A stretch of 64,000 bases of DNA from Pantoea sp. CCBC3-3-1. Lineage in GTDB: Bacteria > Pseudomonadota > Gammaproteobacteria > Enterobacterales > Enterobacteriaceae. Below are positions 58,009-64,000 of the stretch, piece by piece. The notes below the pieces were generated by a model, which made no database searches, had not been told where the DNA came from, and saw only the letters and a program-made list of their open reading frames with translations. Each line of letters opens with the position of its first letter. Position 1 is the stretch's first letter. The stretch is taken from positions 3,658,001-3,722,000 of the forward strand of contig NZ_CP034363.1 in the NCBI RefSeq assembly GCF_007981265.1, written 5' to 3'. Position numbers and translations under genes: made by a program.

Positions 58009-58958
58009 TTTTTCGCACCTAATGTAATGCCGTCAGCGATTCGCTTGGCCGTTGATGGCGGAAGCTCGCCCACCACGGTAATTTCAGCATTATCGCGTAT
58101 TACCGTCTCGACCGTACGACGCCCAGTGCGCAATAGCTGATTGGTGCTGTTTTTATCCGCCATGCTGACGTTAATGGAGAAGCTGAACAGGCCATCGGAG
58201 TACAGCCGTGACTCAACCGGCTTATTAAGCGAAGGAATTTGTCGGCGACTTTGTGTCACCTCCTTCATGCCGCCGGGCAGCCAGCCTGCTTTCCAGTTAA
58301 AGGTGACCTTGTCGCTGACCGGCACCGACAGTGAAGGCGGCAGACTGGCTTTTTCCAGGCTCTGCATCATTTTGCGGATGCCTTCGTCCACGGCAAAACT
58401 GACCACGCGATACTGTTCCAGCGTTTCACCGTCGCGGTCGAGTAAGTCAACGCGCAATGGCAACCTCGTCTCGCTATCCAGCCAGACAATATAGCTGTAA
58501 CGCGTGCCATCGCGGGCCACGATGCGGATCACCTCACACATCTGATCGGCAATGCGTGTCCGTCCAACCGGGACAAAGTCATAAATGGCAGACAGCTGCT
58601 TAAAGTCGGCGAAAACCAACGACGGCAAAGAGTCGACGATATGCTCACCAGCCAGCGTAAAAGGTTCCAGGCCCGGTTCAAAATAGCTGATTTCGCTGCC
58701 GCGCTGAATTATCTCACGGCGGGGTCCGTCCATTTGCAGCAGCTGGGCATACACTTTGTTGTCCAGCACGGCATGACGAAAGCGTAAGGATTCGATCCCG
58801 AGCCTTGAGACGTTGATATAGGCGAGTTCGTAATTGAGTGACTGGCTGGCCTGCTCCATTTGTTGCAACAGCGCCCCGGAAGTGGTTTGCGCCGGGGCGA
58901 GCGTGGAGTACATCAGGCTGCCAGCCATAAGGCTGACGGCGCACCAAAGCTGCTTCAT
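58005..58958 (-). CDS. rseB: Periplasmic sigmaE regulator RseB
   Basis: 317 residues. A signal peptide (about 1-24, cleaved near APAQ) is followed by an LolA/LppX-like domain (about 25-210) and a C-terminal RseA-binding domain (about 215-315). It protects RseA from DegS and releases it when it binds mis-localised LPS. Conserved MDGPRREIIQRG and ISYFEPGLEPFTLAGE. Overlaps rseA by 1 bp. Confidence 0.96.
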   Translation of the reverse strand: MKQLWCAVSLMAGSLMYSTLAPAQTTSGALLQQMEQASQSLNYELAYINVSRLGIESLRFRHAVLDNKVYAQLLQMDGPRREIIQRGSEISYFEPGLEPFTLAGEHIVDSLPSLVFADFKQLSAIYDFVPVGRTRIADQMCEVIRIVARDGTRYSYIVWLDSETRLPLRVDLLDRDGETLEQYRVVSFAVDEGIRKMMQSLEKASLPPSLSVPVSDKVTFNWKAGWLPGGMKEVTQSRRQIPSLNKPVESRLYSDGLFSFSINVSMADKNSTNQLLRTGRRTVETVIRDNAEITVVGELPPSTAKRIADGITLGAKK

Positions 58959-59608
58959 TACTGCTGCTGAATTCCTAACGACTGATTACCGGGAACCTGG
59001 ACAGCGGCTTGCTGATCCGGGCTCTGCTCAAACTGCAGCCGATCGGAGTGCAAACGACGTTGCAATTCATAGTCCTGTAGCATTGCGTTCACGCGGCGAC
59101 GCTGATCCTGCACCTGCTGTGGCGCGTTGCTGTTAGTCGCGCTTTCGGAAGGCACGCCAAGGCTGACAGGCGATGCCTGACCCATCATCGGCAGCGTATT
59201 GAACACCGGCGAATCTGACTGGCTCTGCCCTTCCTGCGGCTGGTTATAGTGCTGAACGCCGACGATAACCGCCAGAGAAACACAGGCCGCAACGCCAACC
59301 TGGGTAATCTGCGCAGCCCATGGGCGCACCTTGTGCCAGAACGGCATATTTCCATAGCGTTCCGGCGTTGGCTGCGCTTCAGGGATCAGCGGCGTGGTAT
59401 TCTTCAATGGCTCATTTTCGATAGCGGCAGCCACACGGGCAGCAATATCGAAATGCATAACCTGTCCCACATCGCCGCGCAGGGTATCGCGAATCAGGTG
59501 ATAGCTTTCCCAGTTTTTTTGCAGCGTCGCGTCTTCAGACAATGCGGTCAAAACTTCGTTATCCAAAGTTTCGCCGTCCATTAAAGCGGAAAGTTGTTCT
59601 TTCTGCAT
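58958..59608 (-). CDS. rseA: Anti-sigmaE factor RseA
   Basis: 216 residues, same length as E. coli RseA. The cytoplasmic sigmaE-binding domain (1-90, MQKEQLSALMDGETLDNE) is followed by one membrane segment (about 98-118) and a periplasmic domain. The DegS cleavage neighbourhood SPVSLGVPS is present. A glutamine-rich tail (about 175-216). It holds RpoE inactive until envelope stress. Confidence 0.96.
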   Translation of the reverse strand: MQKEQLSALMDGETLDNEVLTALSEDATLQKNWESYHLIRDTLRGDVGQVMHFDIAARVAAAIENEPLKNTTPLIPEAQPTPERYGNMPFWHKVRPWAAQITQVGVAACVSLAVIVGVQHYNQPQEGQSQSDSPVFNTLPMMGQASPVSLGVPSESATNSNAPQQVQDQRRRVNAMLQDYELQRRLHSDRLQFEQSPDQQAAVQVPGNQSLGIQQQ

Positions 59609-59638
59609 GCCTCAGTACCCTTCCTTTAGCCGCTATCG

Positions 59639-60214
59639 CTAGCGTTGGATAAGCGGTTGAATTTTATTATCAATGGCTTCGCGCGCGCGGAAAATACGGG
59701 AACGAACCGTACCGACCGGACACTCCATGATGGCGGCTATCTCTTCATAGCTCAGGCCATCCAGCTCCCTGAGAGTGATCGCCATACGCAGATCTTCAGG
59801 CAGCGTCTCGATGGTGCGAAAAACCATCTGTTTCAATTCTTCCGACAACATTAAGTTCTCAGGGTTCGAAATTTCTTTCAGTGCACCTGCACTTTCAAAG
59901 TTTTCCGCATCATTTGCATCCACATCGCTGGCGGGTGGACGACGCCCCTGAGCTACAAGGTAATTTTTGGCCGTATTGACGGCGATTCGGTAGAGCCAGG
60001 TATAAAAAGCGCTATCGCCACGGAAAGAGTCCAGCGCCCGATAGGCTTTAATAAATGATTCCTGCACTACATCAGGCACATCTCCTGAGGGAACATAGCG
60101 GGAAACCAGGCTCGCCACTTTATGCTGATAGCGTACTACCAGTAAATTGAACGATCGCTGATCTCCTTTCTGGACTCGCTCTACGAGAACCTGGTCCGTT
60201 AACTGCTCGCTCAT
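59639..60214 (-). CDS. rpoE: Extracytoplasmic stress sigma factor sigmaE (RpoE)
   Basis: 191 residues, E. coli length. Region 2 has the DVVQESFIKAYRALDSFRG and YTWLYRIAVNTAKN core- and -10-binding helices. Region 4 has LREL DGLSYEEIAAIMECPVGTVRSR for the -35 box. It directs the envelope-stress regulon. A sigmaE promoter precedes it (autoregulation), and its start overlaps the rseD leader ORF as ATGA. Confidence 0.98.
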   Translation of the reverse strand: MSEQLTDQVLVERVQKGDQRSFNLLVVRYQHKVASLVSRYVPSGDVPDVVQESFIKAYRALDSFRGDSAFYTWLYRIAVNTAKNYLVAQGRRPPASDVDANDAENFESAGALKEISNPENLMLSEELKQMVFRTIETLPEDLRMAITLRELDGLSYEEIAAIMECPVGTVRSRIFRAREAIDNKIQPLIQR

Positions 60215-60312
60215 CCGAGGTAATGTCTCCCCAAATCTTTATCCACGCGTTTAAGAACTAACCGCAATAACTCATACTTTTCGAGCAAGCATGCGCTCAG
60301 ACTGATGATCAT
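60211..60312 (-). CDS. rseD: RseD leader peptide of rpoE
   Basis: A 33-residue frame, MIISLSACLLEKYELLRLVL and thirteen more residues, ends in TGA overlapping the rpoE ATG. In E. coli a short upstream ORF (rseD) couples its translation to rpoE and is a point of CsrA control. Here it has basic/hydrophobic content and no long ribosome site (ACTTTACTC before it). The proximal sigmaE promoter lies inside it, so only transcripts from promoters further upstream could translate the whole ORF. Confidence 0.7.
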   Translation of the reverse strand: MIISLSACLLEKYELLRLVLKRVDKDLGRHYLG

Positions 60313-60324
60313 GAGTAAAGTTCC
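60297..60324 (-). promoter_or_regulatory. SigmaE promoter of rpoE
   Basis: GGAACTT (60324-60318), a 16-bp spacer, TCTGA (60301-60297). This matches the sigmaE consensus, and the spacing is exact. Start of transcription is expected near 60290. Confidence 0.88.
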
Positions 60325-60675
60325 ATTACGCCATTATATTTGTGATGTTGTGAAGGTAAGGATGGACCGGCGATTGTTGTTGTGCGTTATGACGGATAGT
60401 CCGCTGCCGGTTTTTGCTTTTGTCGCAAAAAGATCCCCTTCAACGCCGCAGAGTACCCCAAGAAGCCCATTTTTTCATCTTAAAATCATGCGGCCCGCTT
60501 TCTGTTCGGCATAGTAAACGCTGCGGGTAATAATTCCAGTCCATAAGTGCAATCTCAGACAACTCTGCACGCATGACGTGGGTTTTTTACCGCAAATGGG
60601 CGCAAAAAAAAGCGTGACCGCGCCGGGAAGTTGCGGTTATGCTCAACAAACAACCTGTTTAGTAAATTAAACACT
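60325..60675. other. Divergent regulatory region rpoE-nadB
   Basis: 351 bp with no gene that I can support. It must carry the distal rpoE promoters and the nadB promoter. A run of eight A at about 60604-60611 and several A+T-rich patches are seen; no clean sigma70 pair was found for nadB. Confidence 0.5.
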
Positions 60676-62277
60676 ATGACCTCTTCATCAGAATACAGTT
60701 GTGACGTGTTAATCATCGGGAGCGGCGCGGCCGGTCTTTCACTGGCGCTTCGTCTGGCGGAAAATCATCAGGTAACCGTGCTGAGTAAAGGCCCGGTTAG
60801 CGAAGGGTCAACGTTTTATGCTCAGGGCGGTATTGCTGCTGTTTTCGATGAAACCGACAGCATTGAATCCCATGTAGAAGATACGCTAATCGCTGGCGGC
60901 GGGCTTTGCGATCGCGAAGCGGTTTCCTTTATCGCCAGCAACGCCCGGGATTGCGTGCAATGGCTGATTGACCACGGCATGCTGTTCGATAAAGAAAGCC
61001 CTGACACCCACGATCCTCGCTATCACCTGACGCGTGAAGGCGGTCACAGCCACCGACGCATTCTGCACAGCGCGGACGCAACCGGACGCGCGGTTGAAAA
61101 CACGCTGGTCAGCCAGGCGCTGAGCCATCCCAACATTCGCCTGATTGAACGCAGCAACGCGGTCGACCTGATCGTTTCCGATAAAATCGGGTTGCCTGGC
61201 GAACGACGCGTGGTGGGCGCTTACCTCTGGAACCGCAAACGGGAAAAAGTTGAGACCTGCCGCGCTCGCGCTGTGGTATTAGCCACAGGCGGTGCCGCTA
61301 AGGTTTATCAATACACCACCAATCCTGATGTGGCTTCCGGTGACGGTATTGCCATGGCGTGGCGGGCGGGATGCCGGGTCGCCAATCTTGAGTTTAACCA
61401 GTTTCATCCCACCTGCCTGTTCCATCCTGAAGCCAGAAATTTCCTGCTGACAGAAGCGCTGCGAGGCGAAGGTGCGTTACTGAAACGTCCGGACGGCACG
61501 CGCTTTATGCCGGATTTTGACCCACGGGCAGAGCTTGCTCCCCGGGATGTCGTGGCACGGGCTATCGATCATGAGATGAAACGGCTGGGCGCTGACTGTA
61601 TGTATCTGGATATCAGCCATAAACCGGCCGATTTTATTCGGGCGCACTTCCCGATGATTGATGAAAAGCTGCAAACGCTGGGCATCGATCTGACCAGAGA
61701 ACCCATCCCAATCGTTCCCGCCGCGCATTATACCTGTGGCGGCGTGATGGTGAATCAACAGGGGCGAACCGACGTTACTGGCTTATACGCTATCGGCGAA
61801 GTCAGCTATACCGGTTTGCACGGCGCAAACCGCCTTGCTTCCAATTCTCTGCTGGAGTGCCTGGTTTACGGCTGGTCAGCAGCCGGCGACATCCATGATT
61901 ATTTGCAGCAGGTTCCTTTAGCAGAAACCCTGCCAGCCTGGGATGAAAGCCGCGTCGACGATTCGGATGAGAGAGTCATCATTCAGCATAACTGGCACGA
62001 ACTGCGACTGTTTATGTGGGACTACGTGGGCATCGTGCGCACCACCAAGCGGCTGGAGCGCGCGCTGCGCCGTATCAGCCTGCTGCAACAGGAAATTGAT
62101 GAGTACTATGCCAATTTCCGCATCTCTAACAATCTGCTGGAGTTGCGTAATCTGGTGCAGGTGGCAGAGCTGATTGTGCGTAGCGCCATGGCGAGAAAAG
62201 AGAGTCGCGGGCTGCACTACACGCTGGACTACCCGAACAGGCTGCCGGAAGCGAAGCCGACCATTCTGGTTCCCTGA
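60676..62277 (+). CDS. nadB: L-aspartate oxidase
   Basis: 533 residues from ATG 60676 (E. coli 540); the 45-bp upstream extension is not conserved. A flavoprotein of the succinate-dehydrogenase family: [13 protein letters not shown] for [27 protein letters not shown] and [10 protein letters not shown] in the active site. It oxidises aspartate to iminoaspartate, the first step of NAD synthesis, and passes it to NadA. Its stop is directly next to the stop of convergent trmN6 (no gap). Confidence 0.97.
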   Translation: MTSSSEYSCDVLIIGSGAAGLSLALRLAENHQVTVLSKGPVSEGSTFYAQGGIAAVFDETDSIESHVEDTLIAGGGLCDREAVSFIASNARDCVQWLIDHGMLFDKESPDTHDPRYHLTREGGHSHRRILHSADATGRAVENTLVSQALSHPNIRLIERSNAVDLIVSDKIGLPGERRVVGAYLWNRKREKVETCRARAVVLATGGAAKVYQYTTNPDVASGDGIAMAWRAGCRVANLEFNQFHPTCLFHPEARNFLLTEALRGEGALLKRPDGTRFMPDFDPRAELAPRDVVARAIDHEMKRLGADCMYLDISHKPADFIRAHFPMIDEKLQTLGIDLTREPIPIVPAAHYTCGGVMVNQQGRTDVTGLYAIGEVSYTGLHGANRLASNSLLECLVYGWSAAGDIHDYLQQVPLAETLPAWDESRVDDSDERVIIQHNWHELRLFMWDYVGIVRTTKRLERALRRISLLQQEIDEYYANFRISNNLLELRNLVQVAELIVRSAMARKESRGLHYTLDYPNRLPEAKPTILVP

Positions 62278-63015
62278 TTAGCGGAACAGATAAAACTCGC
62301 GGGTCAGGCTGCAATGGGCTTCAGAATAGCGCTGATCGGGCCCACGAATCGTCATCCGGTCAATAAACTGCTCGCCCGGTTTAGGGGAAAGCGCCAGCAA
62401 GACGCGGTTAGGCGGACGCGTTTCGTTATCTGAGATGTCGGTACGGAAATGCAGATGCCAGCCGCGCTGTAATGCCAGCTCCACCAGCGCATTACCGGCT
62501 GTGGCGGGCAAAACCACACAGAAATAACCTTCTTCCGTGATCAGCGCTTCCGCACAGCCCAGCAATACATCGTGCGTCAAATCCGTGGTGTAGCGGGCAG
62601 ACGCTCGTTCCGGCGTCGCGCACTCCACGCCAGGCACAAAGTAAGGCGGATTACTGACAATCAGCGAATAGCGCTGCTCACATTTTTCCGTCCAGTGACG
62701 AATATCGTGTTGATGAACGGTAATACGATCGGCCCATTTTGACGCCGCGGCGTTTTCCCGCGCCTGTCCGGCTGCCTGTTCATCCAGCTCAACAGCCTCG
62801 ATCCGCACGTTTTCAGCAGTACGCTGCGCCAGCATCAGCGCAATCAAACCGCTGCCAGTGCCGATATCGAGTACGCTTGTCGCACCCGCTACGGGCGCCC
62901 AGGCACCCAGCAACACGCCGTCCGTGCCGACCTTCATCGCACAACGATCGTGAGCGACAAAAAATTGTTTAAAGGTAAAACCATTAGCGCGCAGATGCGC
63001 TTTCTGTTGCGACAT
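62278..63015 (-). CDS. trmN6: tRNA1(Val) (adenine(37)-N6)-methyltransferase
   Basis: 245 residues from ATG 63015, where homology to E. coli TrmN6/YfiC begins ([20 protein letters not shown]). The frame is open 96 bp upstream without support. SAM-binding motif [15 protein letters not shown] and the N6-adenine catalytic motif NPPY (SNPPYFVPG) are intact. It modifies A37 of tRNA-Val. Divergent from srmB. Confidence 0.95.
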   Translation of the reverse strand: MSQQKAHLRANGFTFKQFFVAHDRCAMKVGTDGVLLGAWAPVAGATSVLDIGTGSGLIALMLAQRTAENVRIEAVELDEQAAGQARENAAASKWADRITVHQHDIRHWTEKCEQRYSLIVSNPPYFVPGVECATPERASARYTTDLTHDVLLGCAEALITEEGYFCVVLPATAGNALVELALQRGWHLHFRTDISDNETRPPNRVLLALSPKPGEQFIDRMTIRGPDQRYSEAHCSLTREFYLFR

Positions 63016-63117
63016 TTGACTGACCTGAAAGGGAAACGGCGCTAGCATAGGACAATTGAGATACAAGGAAAAGTCATTCAGACCACACAAACAGATGAAG
63101 ATCGTGTTCAATCTGTC

Positions 63118-63123
63118 TATAAT
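63118..63123 (+). promoter_or_regulatory. Probable srmB -10 box with flanking inverted repeat
   Basis: TATAAT 25 bp before the srmB start. Just upstream, ACAGAT (63091-63096) and ATCTGT (63111-63116) form an inverted repeat over the expected -35 region. No good -35 is seen. Confidence 0.5.
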
Positions 63124-63147
63124 CAGCGCCCCAAACTGAGGTAGACC

Positions 63148-64000
63148 ATGACTGTAACCACTTTTTCCGAACTCGAACTTGATGAAAGCCTGCTGAATGC
63201 CTTGCAGGAAAAGGGCTTCACGCGCCCCACTGCTATCCAGGCCGCTGCGATCCCGCCTGCACTGGAGGGTCGCGACGTTCTGGGTTCGGCACCAACCGGT
63301 ACAGGCAAAACAGCGGCTTATTTGCTGCCTGTTCTACAGCATCTGCTCGATTTCCCGCGTAAAAAATCCGGCCCGCCACGTATCCTGATCCTGACGCCTA
63401 CGCGTGAACTGGCTACGCAGGTTGCGGAGCAGGCGCGCGAACTGGCGAAGCATACCCATCTGGATATCGCTACCATCACCGGCGGCGTCGCCTTTATGAA
63501 CCATGCTGAAGTGTTCAGCGAAAACCAGGACATCGTGGTAGCTACCACCGGTCGTCTGCTGCAATACATCAAAGAAGAGAACTTTGACTGTCGCGCCGTC
63601 GAGACGCTGATTCTGGATGAAGCCGACCGCATGCTGGATATGGGCTTTGGTCAGGATATCGAAACCATTGCTGCTGAAACGCGCTGGCGTAAGCAAACGC
63701 TGCTGTTTTCCGCCACGCTGGAAGGCGATGCGATTAAAGACTTCTCTGAGCGCCTGCTGAATGAGCCGGTTGAGATTGAAGCCGATCCTGCCCGTCGCGA
63801 ACGTAAGAAAATCCAGCAGTGGTATTACCGTGCTGATGATATCAAGCATAAAACGGCGATGCTTATCCACCTTCTGAAGCAGCCTGAAACGACGCGCGCC
63901 GTGGTCTTTGTGCGTAAACGTGAGCGTGTGCATGAGCTGTGCGGCTGGCTGCGTGATGCAGGCATCAACACCAGCTATCTTGAAGGCGAGCTGGAGCAGT
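63148..64000 (+). CDS. srmB: DEAD-box RNA helicase SrmB, 5' part (runs off the window)
   Basis: The first 284 codons of a DEAD-box helicase are present, open to the window edge. It starts [20 protein letters not shown] as in E. coli SrmB. The Q motif, Walker [34 protein letters not shown] and SATLEG are all in place. The second RecA-like domain starts near residue 225. SrmB helps assemble the 50S subunit at low temperature. Confidence 0.97.
   Translation, partial: MTVTTFSELELDESLLNALQEKGFTRPTAIQAAAIPPALEGRDVLGSAPTGTGKTAAYLLPVLQHLLDFPRKKSGPPRILILTPTRELATQVAEQARELAKHTHLDIATITGGVAFMNHAEVFSENQDIVVATTGRLLQYIKEENFDCRAVETLILDEADRMLDMGFGQDIETIAAETRWRKQTLLFSATLEGDAIKDFSERLLNEPVEIEADPARRERKKIQQWYYRADDIKHKTAMLIHLLKQPETTRAVVFVRKRERVHELCGWLRDAGINTSYLEGELEQ

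Overview
The window is chromosomal DNA of an enterobacterium. Gene content, order and protein similarity follow the Escherichia coli block pilW-rlmN-ndk ... rpoE-nadB-trmN6-srmB almost gene for gene. Several features point to Erwiniaceae (Erwinia/Pantoea-like): a spike protein resembling AmsF, the absence of pbpC/yfhM next to sseA, and murQ placed next to yfhH. The family assignment is inference. There are no rRNA or tRNA genes, no CRISPR array and no recognisable insertion sequence.

Region 1 (1-9,350): pilW (partial), rlmN, an ERIC palindrome, ndk, sseA, sseB, pepB, iscS, iscR, trmJ and suhB. The isc operon is reduced to iscR-iscS. A strong terminator directly follows iscS, pepB comes next, and iscU, iscA, hscB, hscA, fdx and iscX are missing from the locus. 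IscS keeps its catalytic residues but its C-terminal tail, which in E. coli takes part in IscU docking, is entirely different. Four tandem 25-bp IscR-type sites precede iscR.

Region 2 (9,350-30,350): a NicO-type metal exporter with a DUF1007 partner, csiE, hcaT, glyA, hmp (NsrR site), glnB, the glrK-qseG-glrR two-component operon, the sRNA glmY with overlapping sigma54/sigma70 promoters and three GlrR sites, purL (PurR site), mltF (TTG start), a 110-bp palindromic element, tadA, pgpC, murQ and yfhH.

Region 3 (about 30,350-50,340) is a 20-kb island between yfhH and yfhL, which are neighbours in E. coli. It starts with AT-rich surface-polysaccharide genes (a GT8 glycosyltransferase, a WaaL-type O-antigen ligase, a GT17 glycosyltransferase). 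It continues with a complete contractile phage-tail gene set on the minus strand and no capsid, portal, terminase, integrase or replication gene: an R-type tailocin. Its control looks minimal: an S24 self-cleaving repressor transcribed divergently from a Q antiterminator, then a late region with duplicated 42-bp elements and intrinsic terminators. The late operon runs esterase, holin, endolysin, beta-helix spike, Rz/Rz1, tail completion protein, sheath, tube, chaperone (with a -1 frameshift signal), tape measure, hub, baseplate, fibre, fibre assembly.

Region 4 (50,420-64,000): yfhL, acpS, pdxJ, recO, era, rnc, lepB, lepA, rseC, rseB, rseA, rpoE (with the rseD leader ORF and a sigmaE promoter), nadB, trmN6 and the 5' part of srmB.
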